From contig NC_039365.1 in the NCBI RefSeq assembly GCF_003573695.1, forward strand, positions 83,431,089-83,495,088: a DNA stretch of 64,000 nt, read 5' to 3'. Positions 10,836-22,489 of this stretch are shown piece after piece. Source of the stretch: Papaver somniferum. Its lineage: Eukaryota > Streptophyta > Magnoliopsida > Ranunculales > Papaveraceae. Below the pieces are notes generated by a model that saw only the letters and a program-made list of their open reading frames with translations, was not told the origin of the DNA and did not search any database. Both the position numbers and the translations under genes were made by a program. Each line of letters starts with the position of its first letter. The first letter of the stretch is position 1.

Positions 10836-12352
10836 TGATAGACACATTTTTGTGTCTAATTTGATCATAATACTATATATTGATTGCACTCGATTTTGTA
10901 CTTATTTGGTTATTTTATGTATTTGTAGGTGTTTTTTGAGAAATAAGCTTTTGCGGCGAAATTGGCTAAAAAGTATTTTTTGCGCTCGTGGGAAAAATTA
11001 CTATACGGACTCTCACTTTGGATAAGGGGTAACCTAATTACTAAGGGGTGACCCATTTCCAGGAATCTGCTAAAGGGAGGCCGGAACTGGATAAGGGGGA
11101 GGTCATCTTCAAAGTTCAAATTAAGGAAAATGGCGGGAAAATTTGGCATCAGTCTGCATGGTTTTAGATTTGAATTTTCGGACAGTTTCAAAGAGATTCA
11201 ATGGCCGAAATCGGTTTGTATGGACTTTAGAAGACCTTACAAGCCCAGTACAATCAATTGGACCCGACCAATTGGGCTGGAATGGCCGAGAGAGGGTTTC
11301 AAAGTCTCAACAGAGAGACGTGTTCTGTTTCGAGTTTATAAGATTTTTGAGAGATTTCTGGAGGACTTTGACGCTGTATTAACATGTACATGGTCCTATT
11401 CAAGTCTAGGGAAGAGTTTGGTAGCTATTATATAGCTAACAGCACGTGAATAAAACTAAACAGAACTGATTATCGTTTCAAATGCAGAGAAGAAAAAGAG
11501 GAGATTTCATCGGGATTTGATGACCCTGTTGAGTTATAAAAAGGTTGGGTCGAGTCATAAGAAAGTTTTTTAGAAACCATTAGGAGAGAGTTTGGAGCAA
11601 CAGAAAGATCAGGAGAGGCGTGAGAAAAATTTCCAGAGAAAGTGTTTCTGCTGCTGCATAGCTGAAGAACACGAAGAACAGACGCTTCTGAACCGTCGTT
11701 TTTCAACAGTCATAATATCAAAACCCAACTGTCGTTGTTCTACAACAGTTAGTGCTATCGTTGTTTATTTTCAGACCATTCCCCTTTGTAACAGTGACGC
11801 TGTAACACTTCCTCAGCGTTGCTAATTCCTGTTTCATCTTATATACATCAATAAAAACACCTATTTTAGCCATGAAGTTATCTTGTGAGTGTGTTTTTGG
11901 GATGAGGAGCTAAACCCATTAGCCAAGCCAACGGAGGAAGCCATTTTCCACATTAATTGGTATAATTCTAATTTTATTATTTATTTGCAATATTATTATT
12001 TGATTATTTGCATGGGATTGAATTGAAATATTAGTTCTTATTGAATAGTTGTGAATTAATTTGATGAAGCATGCTGGGTTTTAAATACTTTTGATGTTTT
12101 ATACTCTTTGATTACAACTATTACTTCAAGATATATTGAGGCAAATATTAGAATTATTTTTAAAGATAAAATTGCATGAATATTATTTAGAGTTTACTAT
12201 TTATTTGGTCAATGGTGGAATCCTAGTCTTGGTATTTTTCTCCAAAACTTTGAATTATTTTATTTAGTTGCCTGTTTAATTTAAATCTAAAAAATTTTCT
12301 TCACAAGTCTGAAGACCCGTTTTACCACTACAACTCACTTTTGAAACCATCA
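10836..12352 (+). repeat. Athila-like LTR 2, shared by both internal regions
   Basis: Same start and end as LTR1 (TGATAGACACA ... CATCA), 1517 bp. It follows a polypurine tract on its left and is followed by a primer binding site on its right (12359), so it serves as 3' LTR of copy 1 and 5' LTR of copy 2. That makes the array LTR-internal-LTR-internal, a form usually produced by unequal recombination between LTRs. Confidence 0.88.
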
Positions 12353-12358
12353 AATTTT

Positions 12359-13439
12359 TGGCGCCGCCGACGCGGATTTGTGTTTAGTAGCATTTTTTTT
12401 TTTTTTTTTTTTTGTTCTTCTTTACGTTTTTGGTTTTTTTTGTTTCCTTGCAGATTTTTGAAGTTGGAGCGAAAGACAATTTTGCCAAAGCTTGTGGTGA
12501 TTTACTTAAAGTTTGGGAGCGAAAAGCAAAGCTAAAGGAGCGAAAAGAAGAAGATTTTCTTTATTTTGTAAAAGAGAGAAAAAAAAAGAGACATTTTTTT
12601 TTGTTTTTTTTTTTTTAGACTTTCTTTTTTTTGTTTTTTTTGGACTTTGGACTTTGGACTTTTATTTTTATTTTTAAACCCTACGGAAGGGTCCTTAAAT
12701 ACAAACTGTTTGCAGGGAAGGACGACGATTACAATATCGTCTCGGCCCCTCGGGTTCGCACACGACATAGGAGTCGTGGCCCGAGTCGACTTCAGCGGTT
12801 CTTCGCCCGTCTGGTACGGGAGGTAAAATTCTAAACACCCGCGAATCTCCTGCAAGCGGGTTACTGGACTCCTTAAGGTGAATATATGCTGAGGACTTGA
12901 ATATGGACTGTTTTTAAATTCCTAGTAAAGGGCAAGGACTGGACCATATAAGATAAGGGTTCGGATTTCATCACCGCTCCCTTCTTGCCCGCCTTAGGAA
13001 AACGAAACCTAAAGCGAACCTAAGCCTAAAATTTGGACTAGAAAGAGACCTATAGGGTATCGAGCTTAACAGGACAATCATTCGAAAAATATTGGTTACT
13101 CTTTTAAGCACACCTCGAAGTTCTTGACGGTTTCTGCGAGTTGAATGCGTGACTGCGCCGCATTGGATCGGTGAGGTTTTGGGTATCAAAGCTCCACTGA
13201 GCTTCCCTCGCCTCGATTCAACTTTTACTCGGATTGATTCCAGAGGGGTTTGCTAAATTGTAACGAATTCCCTTTCGAAGGATTAGAAGCTGGTCTAGAA
13301 ACAATCTAAGTGGAGCCATCATGCTTGTTGTTTGCTAGAAATCTTTAGGTTTGCTGTGGTAAAGTCGAGTCAGCCTGCTGTGTGATTGCTAGAACCTTCC
13401 TGTTAGGATTTTTATTTCTTTTTGAATTCTTTTTAGTGT
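12359..13439 (+). other. Second primer binding site and leader region
   Basis: TGGCGCCGCCGACGCGG at 12359-12375 is identical to the first copy's primer binding site. The leader after it repeats 5153-6218 with a longer poly-T run, small indels and a few substitutions. No separate gene is present. Confidence 0.75.
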
Positions 13440-16400
13440 ATGCCCGATTTTGTTAATAGGGCTTGGAAAAGAGATACTCTAGGTCGATTGATTAGCGAAA
13501 AACCTAGTAGTTCTTCTGATTTAAGCAGGGAGCTCGAAGACTCTTCTTTGAGAGCCCTGTTTTTGGAAACTTCAGTTTTGAGAATCTGTATCTTTGTGAG
13601 GAAAGTACCCCTAGTACTTCTGTTGTGCCACGATGGCAACTTTGAAAGATTACATGTTCCCAACTAGGACCAACCGAGCTTCATGCATTAAATTGCCAGC
13701 CACTACGGCTAATTTGAGATAAAACCTAGTATTCTTCAATGATCCCTATATTCTTAGGAAAAGATGATGAGAACCCTTATTTTCATATTAGGGACTTTGA
13801 GGAAATCTGTGGGACAATTAGAAAAGACCTTACTGATGAAGTCTTGAAACTTAAGATGTTTCCCTTTTCCTTGAGAGATAAAGCCAAGACCTGGCTAACA
13901 ACCTACCGTCTGAATCCATAGAAACATGGCAGGAACTTATCGCTGCCTTCTATATGAAATTCTACCCTAAGCATAAAACTGCAGCTGTTAGGCAGAAAAT
14001 TAGTGCTAGTGTGCAACAAGAGGGAGAGTCTCTTTATAGGTTTTTAGAGCGATTCAATGATCTCCTATCTCAGTGTCCTCACCATGGATTTGATAATATG
14101 AAACTCGTACAGATTATTTATGATGGTTTAGACTATTCGACCAAAGCCATGGTTGAGTCTATGTGCGCTGGTGAGTTCACTAATAAAAATGCTGATGATG
14201 CTTTTACCTTCGTAGGAGCTATCGCTGAAAAATCCCAACAGTGGGAATCTTGTGTTGAACCCCCTAAAAGACTCTTGGTCAATAGAAGTAGCACCAATAT
14301 GGTAGATACGAGTTTTGCGTCTGATGCTAAGTTAGCTGCTTTGTCTAGAAGGTTAGAATCTTTGGAAATGGGTCAGTATAAAAATAGGTCCCTTGTTGAA
14401 CCTAATAGAGCCTCTCAAGTCTCTAGTTGTGGAATAGAGCCCGATAATTCATTTTGGGAAGGTCAGGTTAGTGAAGAGCAAGCCCATGCTGTCTATAACA
14501 ATGCTAGGTTTGAGAACCGTCAGAAGTTTGACCCATACTCAGAAACCTACAACCCTGGTTGGAGAAACCATCCTAATTTCTCGGTCTAAGGGCCAGAGTC
14601 AAGGCCAGTCTAGCAATTCTCAGCCTCCCCCAGGTTTTGGTTTTAAGAACTCTTCAGGTCAAACCCAGTTTCAGAACACTTCCGAGAAAAAGATCTCTAC
14701 CTTAGAGGATACTCTCACTATGTTAGCAAATAACCATGAAATGCTAACAAAGAACCACATGAGCTTTCAACAAGAAACTAGGCAAGAATTGAAGAATAAT
14801 TCCCAGAGTCTTGCCAAATTAGAACTTCAAGTAGGACAAATAGCTAAGTTCATAAGTGAGAGAGAAGATGGAAGGTTCCCTAGTCGTACTGATCCCAACC
14901 CAAAAGGAGAGAAATCGTACAATCATGTGAATGCTGTCACAACCCTTAGGAGTGGAAAGAAAGTTGACAACAAGGTTTCCATGCCTAATAGTGAACATGC
15001 TGTAGTTCACCCGTCTGAGCCAGAGAATGAAGAGACTGATAGAGTCTCTAAAGAGACCAATGAGGGTCATGTTGAGCCTCACTTTGTTCCCAGAGCCCTA
15101 TTCCCACAACTGCTAGTTCCTACTAAGAGGGAGTCCAACTTTAATGATATATTGGAGGTTTTTAAGCAGGTTAATATCAACCTTCCATTATTAGATGCAA
15201 TTAGGCAGATTCCCTCTTATGCCAAGTTCCTTGAGGACTTGTGTACTCGAAAGCGTAAGCTCAGTGTCCAGAAGAAAGCCTTCATAGCTAGTCATGTGAG
15301 TTCTATTATTCAGAATACCACTACTCCTAAGTATAAGGACCCGGGGTCACCTACCATTTCTTGCACAATAGGTAAATACCGTGTTGAGAAAGCGTTGCTT
15401 GACTTAGGAGCCAGTGTGAACCTAATGCCATACCATGTGTACCTTAAGCTAGGACTTGGTGAGATGAAACCTACCCAGATAACACTCCAGTTAGCTGATA
15501 GGTCTGTTAAAATTCCTCGTGGTGTTATCGAGGATGTTCTTATTGAGGTCTACAAGTTTGTATATCCTGTGGATTTTGTTATCCTAGATACCCAACCTGT
15601 CCTTGACCCAGAGAACCAAATACCGGTGATTTTAGGTCGCCCATTTTTAGCTACATCCAATGCGATCATTAACTGTCGAAATGGTATAATGAATCTGTCT
15701 TTTGGTAATATGACTATTGAGCTGAACATTTTTAATATTAGTAATCCACCCTCCGAGCTAGATGAATCGAGCGTAGAAGAGGTAAACATGATAGGAACTT
15801 TAGTTCAAGAGTCATTACCAAACATCGTTCCGGAATATCCGTTAGAGAATTGTATATCCCATTTTAGCTTGGATTTCGATGATAGTAATATTGAACAAGT
15901 AAATGCTCTGTTGGATTCTATTCCTGTGTTGGATATTGATATATGGAAAGATAGATTCAAACCATTACTAGTTTCTGAGTCTACTCTAATACCTTGTTTA
16001 AAAGAGCCTCCGGAGTTGGAGCCTAATTATACATTTTTAGGCCCACCCGAATCTTTCCCCGTAATTTTAGCTTCCGATTTGGATAGTAATCAGGAGAGTA
16101 TGCCAGAGAACGTGCTTCAAAAAAATAAGGAAGCTTTAGAGTGGACCATAGAAGATATGAAACAAGCTGAGGATGAACCACCTGATTATAACTTAGAGAA
16201 AGCAATTGACCTTTTTCAAGAACCCGATGGTCTAGAAATTAGGAACATTGTGACTAGTCTATGTAGAGACAACCAAAATCCTAAGTTTGGGGGTGGAGAA
16301 ATAGAAGAATCTCTTGAGTATTTTAAGGGCTGGGAAGATCCGGAAATCCAAGCGATAATTAAAGGTTTGTCTGAGAGTAGTGAAAATCCTAAGTTTGGGG

Positions 16401-16678
16401 GTAGTAATAATTCTTGTGATCGTCAAGTATCCCCATTGGAAGTCCCTAACTTGGGACTCAAGCCTAGTAAGGTATTCCCTGAGTCTATTCAGACTCCACA
16501 ACCCGATCCTCCTGATACTTTCCAGGAGAAAATCCATATGTTAGAGACCCGTTTTTCGGATGAATCTGTTTGCCGAGACACTCATATGAAGCCCAAGTGG
16601 GCACCTCAGATAAATCCATTTGTCTTGCGAGAAACTTTAGATCAGGTTGAATCTGAGCATAAGTCTGAAACTTCGTAA
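13440..16678 (+). pseudogene. gag-protease polyprotein, copy 2, ending in satellite DNA
   Basis: Near-identical to copy 1, with the same gag motifs and the protease DLGAS (around 15400). It is broken in different places: a frameshift near 13900-13921 (LTTYRLNP then stop) and another near 14583, where two bases present in copy 1 are missing. The region around 14060, shifted in copy 1, is in frame here (LLSQCPHHGFDNMKLV). The long last frame is 14471-16678. It matches copy 1 up to LRETLDQV (about 16648), then enters the satellite and stops after ESEHKSETS, so the hydrophobic tail of copy 1 is lost. No RT, RNase H, integrase or third LTR follows. Confidence 0.82.
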
Positions 16679-19600
16679 GAACGAAGAATCCAACCATAAG
16701 ATTCTATCGTATATTCTCAGAAACGTTCAGCAAACCCTAAATTAGTCAACTTCGAGAAAGAAACTGGGTCTGAGATCGAAACATGGACTTGAGCATAAGT
16801 CTGAAACTTCATTAGAATGACGAATCCAACCATTTACGGGTAAGATTCCATCGTATATTCTCCGAAACGTTCAACAAACTCTAAATTCGTCAACTTCGAG
16901 AAAGAAACTGGGTCTGAGATCAAAACCTGGACTTGAGCATAAGTTTGAAACTTCGTAATAACGATGAATCCGACCATAAGATTCCATTGTATATTCTCTG
17001 AAACATTCAGGAAACCCTAAATTCGTCAACTTCGAGAAAGAAACTGGGTCCGAGATCGAAACCTGGACCTGAGCATAAGTCTGAATCTTCGTAAGAACGA
17101 AGAATCCAACCATTTACGGGTAAGGTTCCATCGTATATTCTCCGAAATGTTCAGCAAACACTAAATTCGTCAACTTTGAGAAATAAACTGGGTTCGACAT
17201 CGAAATCTGGACTTGATCATAATTCTGAAACTTCGTAAGAACGAATCCAACCATTTACGGGTAAGGTTCCATTGTATGTTCTCCGAAACTTTCAGCAAAC
17301 CCTAAATTCGTCAACTTCGAGAAAGAAACTGGGTCTGAGATTGAAGCCTGAAGTTGAGCATAAGTCTGAAACTTCATAAGAACGACGAATCCGATCATTT
17401 ACGGGTAAGAGTCCATCGTGTATTCTCTGAAACGTTAGGCAAACCTTAAATTCGTCAACTTCGAGAAAGAAACAGGGCCTGAGATCGAAACCTGGACTTC
17501 AGCATAAGTCTGAAACTTCATAAGAACAATGAATCCAACCATTTACGGGTAAGATTGCATCGTATATTCTCATAAACGTTCAGCAACCCCTAAATTCGTC
17601 AACTTCGAGAAAGAAACTAGGTACGAGATAGAAACTTGGACTTGAGAATAAGTCTGAAACTTCATAAGAAAGGAATCCAACCATAAGTTTCCATTGTATT
17701 ACTCCGAAACATTCAGGAAACCCTAAATTCGTCAACTTCGAGAAAGAAACTAGGTCCGAGATCGAAACCTGGACTTGAGCATAAGTCTGAAACTTCGTAA
17801 GATCGACGAATCCAACCATTTACGGGTAAGATTCCATCGTATATTCTCAAAAACTTTCAGCAAACCCTAAATTCGTTAACTTCGAGAAAGAAACTTGGTC
17901 CGAGATCGAAACCTGTACTTGAGCATAAGTCTGAAACTTCATAAGAAGGACGAATCCAACCATTTACGGGTAAGATTCCATTGTATATTTTCTGAAACGT
18001 TCAGCAAACCTTAAATTTGTCAACTTCGAGAAAGAAACTGGGTCCGAGATCGAAACCTGGACTTGAGCATAAGTCTGAAACTTCGTAAGAACGATGAATC
18101 CAACCATAAGATTCCATTGTATATTCTCCGAAACGTTCAGCAAACCCTAAATTCGTCAACTTCGAGAAACAAACTGGGTCTGAGATCGAAACCTGGACTT
18201 GATCATAAGTATGAAACTTCGTAAGAACGAGGAATCCAACCATTTACGGGTAAGATTCCATCGTATATTCTCCAAAACGTTCAACCCTAAATTCGTCAAC
18301 TTCGAGAAAGAAACTGGGTCCGAGATCGAAACCTGAACCTGAGCATAAGTCTGAAACTTCGTAAGAACGACGAATCCAACCATTTACGGTTAAAATTCCA
18401 TCGTATATTCTTCGAAACGTTCAGCAAACCCTAAATTCGTCAACTCCGAGAAAGAAACTAGATCCGAGATCGAAACCTGGACCTGAGCATAAGTCTGAAA
18501 CTTCATAAGAACGATGAATCCAACCATAAGATTCCATCGTATATTCTAAGAAACGTTCAGCAAACCCTAAATTAGTCAACTTCGAGAAAGAAACTGGGTC
18601 TGACATCGAAACCTGGACTTGAGCATAAGTCTGAAACTTCGTAAGAACGACGAATCCAACAATTTACGGGTAAGATTCCATCATGTATTCTCCAAAACGT
18701 TCAACAAACCCTAAATTCGTCAACTTCGAGAAAGAAACTGGGTCCGAGATCGAAACCTGGACTTGAGCATAAGTTTGAAACTTCGTAAGAACGACGAATC
18801 CAACCATAAGATTCCATTGTATATTCTCCGAAACATTTAGGAAACCCTAAATTCGTCAACTTCGAGAAAGAAACCGGGTCCGAGATTGAAACCTGGACCT
18901 GAGCATAAGTTTGAAACTTCGTAAGAACGACGAATCCAACCATTTACGGGTAAGATTCCATCGTATATTCTCCGAAACGTTCAGCAAAGCCTAAATTCGT
19001 CAACTTCGAGAAAGAAACTAGGTCCGAGATCGAAACCTTGACTTGAGCATAAGTCTGAAACTTCGTAAGAACGACGAATCCAACCATTTACGGGTAAGAT
19101 TCCATTGTATATTCTCCGAAACGTTTAGCAAACCTTAAATTCGTCAACTTCGAGAAAGAAACTGGGTCCGAGATCGAAACCTGGACTTGAGCATAAGTCT
19201 GAAACTTCGTAAGGACGACGAATCCAACCATAATATTTCATTGTATATTCTCCGAAACGTTCAACAAACCCTAAATTCGTCAACTTCGAGAAAGAAACTG
19301 GGTCTTAGATCGAAACCTGGACTTGAGCATAAGCCTGAAACTTCGTAAGAACGGCGAATCCAACCATTGACGGGTAAGATTCCATCGTATATTCTCCGAA
19401 ACGTTTAGCAAACCCTAAATTCGTCAACTTCGAGAAAGAAACTAGGTCCGAGATCGAAACCTGGATTTGTGCATAAATCTGAAACTTCATAAGAACGAAG
19501 AATCCAATCATTTACGGGTAAGATTCCATCGTATATTCTCTGAAACATTCAGCGACCCCTAAATTCGTCAACTTAGAGAATGAAACTGGGTCCGAGATCG

Positions 19601-20535
19601 AAACCTGGACCTGAGCATAAATCTGAAACTGCGTAAGAACGACGAATCCAACCATATACTGGTAAGATTCCATCATATATTCTCTGAAATGTTCAGCAAA
19701 CCCTAAATCCTCAACTTCGAGAAAGAAACTGGGTCCGAGATAGAAACCTGGACTTAGTTTGAAACTTTGTAAGAACGACGAATCCAACCATTTACGGGTA
19801 AGATTCCATTGTATATTCTTAGAAATGTTCAGCAAACCCTAAATTCGTCAACTTCGAGAAAGAAACCGGGTCCGAGATCGAAACCTGGACTTGGGCATAA
19901 GTCTGAAACTTCGTAAGAACGACGAATCCAACCATAAGACTTCATCGTATATTCTCCAAAACGTTCAGCAAACCCTAAATTCGTCAACTTCAAGAAAAAA
20001 ACTGGGTCTGAGATCGAAACCTGGACTTGAGCATAAGTCTGAAACTTCGTAAGAACTACGAATCCAACCATTTACGGGTAAGATTCCATCGTATATTATC
20101 CGAAACGTTCAACAAACCCTAAATTCGTCAACTTCGAGAAAGAAACTGGGTCCGAGATCGAAACCTGGACTTGAGCATAAGTATGAAACTTCATAAGAAT
20201 GACGAACCCAACCATTTACGGGTAAGATTGCATCGTATATTCTCATAAACGTTCAGCAACCCCTAAATTCGTCAACTTCGAGAAAGAAACTGGGTCCGAG
20301 ATCGAAACCTGGACCTGAGAATAAGTCTGAAACTTCGTAAGAACGACGAATCCAACCATTTACGGGTAAGATTCCATCGTATATTCCCCGAAACGTTCAA
20401 CAAACCCTAAATTCGTCAACTTCGAGAAAGAAACTGGGTCCGAAATCGAAACCTAGACCTGAGCATAAGTCTGAAACTTCGTAAGAACGACGAATCCAAC
20501 CATTTACGGGTAAGATTCCATCGTATATTCTCTGA
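16650..20535. repeat. Satellite array, monomer about 144 bp (short variant about 134)
   Basis: Roughly 27 head-to-tail copies of a unit containing GAGCATAAGTCTGAAACTTC, CGAATCCAACC, GATTCCATCGTATATTCTCC, GTTCAGCAAACCCTAAATTC and GGGTCCGAGATCGAAACCTG. Two length classes exist: many units have CCATTTACGGGTAAGATTCC, others lack the ten bases and read CCATAAGATTCC. Units vary at scattered sites, with no sharp gradient seen by eye. The array starts exactly where copy 2 of the gag-protease frame stops matching copy 1. Minus-strand open frames of about 80 codons (for example 18701-18943) simply reflect a unit length divisible by three. Confidence 0.92.
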
Positions 20536-20695
20536 AACCTTAGCAGAATAGAGAAAAATTTAACCGAAGTGAAAAAATTTAGCAGGATAAAAAAAAATTT
20601 AGCAGAATAGAGAAAAGTTTAGCGGAAGTGAAAAAATTTAGTAGAAGTGAAAACAAATTTAGCAGAAGTGAAAATATTTAGCAGATAGACAAAAC
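20536..20695. repeat. Short A-rich tandem repeats
   Basis: Six or more imperfect copies of a unit like TTTAGCAGAAGTGAAAAA or TTTAGCAGAATAGAGAAAAA follow the satellite directly. The unit is about 20-25 bp. The repeats are unrelated in sequence to the 144-bp monomer. Confidence 0.7.
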
Positions 20696-21676
20696 CCATA
20701 CGACGACATTTTATAACAGTTGTGAAAGGGGTTGTAAAAAACATTAAATCATGACCATCCATTTCAATCTCTAACCGTCAAATATTGTTTTTGTTTTTCA
20801 TTTTATCCTTATCTTTTCTTTCCTTAACTATTCTCGGCTACTTCTTTTCTTTTTTCTCTAACCATTTTTGCAGCACCTCCTCCTTCGTCCCTTCTTCTAT
20901 AAACCACCATCATCAACATCTCACCATCATCAACAACTCACCATCATCAGAACCACCATCATCAACTCCGCTCACAATCACTCAAACCACTATCAACAGA
21001 TTGAGGTAGCTGAAGATTTCTTCACCAACAGATCGAGTTAAGACTTACAACCATCAGCAGGTCGAGGTAGTTGAAGACTTAACAGGTCTGTAACTTGGGT
21101 TTCTCGATCTGTTTAAGGTTTTACTTTTTTTTTTTTAATTTCGATTCTCGTCCTGTAACTCGTTTGTTGATTTTTTGATTTTCAAAAAATTCCCAATCAT
21201 TGCATTTAATTCGTTTGAGTTGATTTAGTTCATTGGATTCAATCAGTTAAATTATTGCATGCATTTAATTTTAGGGTTTTTTTGAATTTACGTTTGGATT
21301 AAATTCATGTAGTAATTGCATTTAATTCAAATGATTGGAATTTTGCATTAAATTCAGGTGTTTTTCTATGAAATTCTATTTAAATTTTTGACAAAAATTT
21401 GAATTGTTTTGTTTGCTTCAATTTGGTCTTCAAATCAGTTTACTATTTCATAAGAACTTCATGTACAGAGCTTAATTTGTGAGAAGATTTCAAAGGTATG
21501 CTTTAGATATTTAGAGCATTGTCAAATGATTGTTCTATACAGATTTTGGAGCTCGTTAAGTTTAATCTGTGTCTATGTGTGTGCATTTCTTGTTGTTAAA
21601 AGTAGTGAAATGTGGCAGGATTGCATTACTTGTTGGTTTAATTAATTAGGCATATTATTTGTAGGGTAGATCAGTC
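20696..21676 (+). other. CACTA-like subterminal block and 5' region of the plus-strand genes
   Basis: ATACGACGACATTTTATAAC and AGTTGTGAAAGGGGTTG (20696-20745) resemble the CACTA terminus region at 665-720, but no CACTA end is found just upstream. Next comes a CT-rich stretch with CACCATCATCAAC repeats (about 20905-20965) that looks like a 5' untranslated leader. An AT-rich, intron-like stretch follows up to the ATG at 21677. The 74-codon frame at 20785 has no recognisable domain. Confidence 0.45.
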
Positions 21677-22279
21677 ATGTGTGGAGGTGTGAAAGACTCT
21701 CCAAGTAGCAGTAGTAGCTGCAACAACAACAACAACAACAGTAAGATAAGAATGGAAAAAATCCTAACTGATTGTGCTATGTGTGAACAAGGGAAACATG
21801 AGAAAAAAGTTTGTCCCTGGCTCTATTCTAGGTGCAAGCATGTTCCTTGTATTGGTGTGAGAGAATTTCTACGATCTACAACAACTGAAACCAATTCAAA
21901 AATGTTCTTCAAGTGCACCATACCTACCTGCACCTACTTTGAATGGTTTGATGATGCTTCTGACCCTTGCAAAGCCAAGTTGTTGTTGTTGTTACCATCA
22001 GAGAAAAGCTGCAATGCTTTTGGAGAAGATGATCACTCTTTCAAAAATTGTTTACTGCATGATCAGTTGTGCTTCTCTTCAAGGTACAACTACAAACTCA
22101 CCCTAAAAATATGCCAAAATCAACATAATAAGAACATAGCTTACCTTGTATGTGAACAATGTGGAGATTTTACATGGGATTCAGATGCTATCTTCATTGC
22201 TGCAAAAGAAAAAGTTGGAGTTTCTAAAAATCAAATGGATGATCTAATTACAAATCTAGGGAAAAGTATTCGTATGTGA
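21677..22279 (+). CDS. GRF/CCHC-type zinc finger protein, possibly captured by the CACTA
   Basis: A 200-residue open frame starting MCGGVKDSPSSSSS. A CCHC-like knuckle (C33, C36, H41, C46, then PW) is followed by a GRF-like zinc finger (C53, C58, then KMFFKC at 75-80, C85, and YFEW at 87-90). A second cysteine pair with CEQCGDFTW lies near residue 160. GRF fingers bind single-stranded nucleic acid in other proteins, and many plant GRF proteins have no known role. It lies between the CACTA left side and the tnp2 exons on the same strand. It could be a captured host gene, an accessory transposon ORF or an upstream exon set of the tnp2 transcript. The frame is intact. No membrane segment or signal peptide is seen. 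Confidence 0.6.
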   Translation: MCGGVKDSPSSSSSCNNNNNNSKIRMEKILTDCAMCEQGKHEKKVCPWLYSRCKHVPCIGVREFLRSTTTETNSKMFFKCTIPTCTYFEWFDDASDPCKAKLLLLLPSEKSCNAFGEDDHSFKNCLLHDQLCFSSRYNYKLTLKICQNQHNKNIAYLVCEQCGDFTWDSDAIFIAAKEKVGVSKNQMDDLITNLGKSIRM

Positions 22280-22489
22280 TAATTTTTAATTATATGTGTA
22301 AGACCTGATTTAAATGAAATATGAAGTACGATCATTTCATGTATATGTTCCAAAATAACACAAGTGTATACTTCTGGTTCTTTGAAATAGATAGAGCTGC
22401 AGATTTTGTCTGAATCATATTGCTCCAACTCTTCTTAATTTTTTTTATTGCAGATTCAAGTGGTAGGTAAATTCAACTAGGTCCAAATG

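Larger units (their letters stand above)
3599..12352 (+). mobile_element. Non-autonomous Athila-like Ty3/gypsy element (first copy)
   Basis: Two direct LTRs (3599-5131 and 10836-12352), each starting TGATAGACACA and ending ATCA, enclose a primer binding site, a long leader, a gag-protease frame and a 3' untranslated region with a polypurine tract. Gag and the protease DLGAS motif are Athila-type. Reverse transcriptase, RNase H and integrase are absent, so the element needs proteins from elsewhere, as in TR-GAG-like elements. The five bases before the left LTR are TCTGC. No duplicate follows LTR2, because a second internal region begins there directly. The element cuts an exon of the CACTA second ORF. 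Confidence 0.85.

Noticed and set aside
16871..20071. Many minus-strand frames of about 80 codons with a repeating MVGF..LTKFQTYAQVQVSIS peptide
   Set aside because: They are translations of the satellite monomer, whose length is close to a multiple of three. No start context, introns or domain support a protein.
16650..20535. Array considered as a CRISPR-like or centromeric repeat
   Set aside because: Units are adjacent with no unique spacers, so not CRISPR. Centromere function cannot be judged from one short array.
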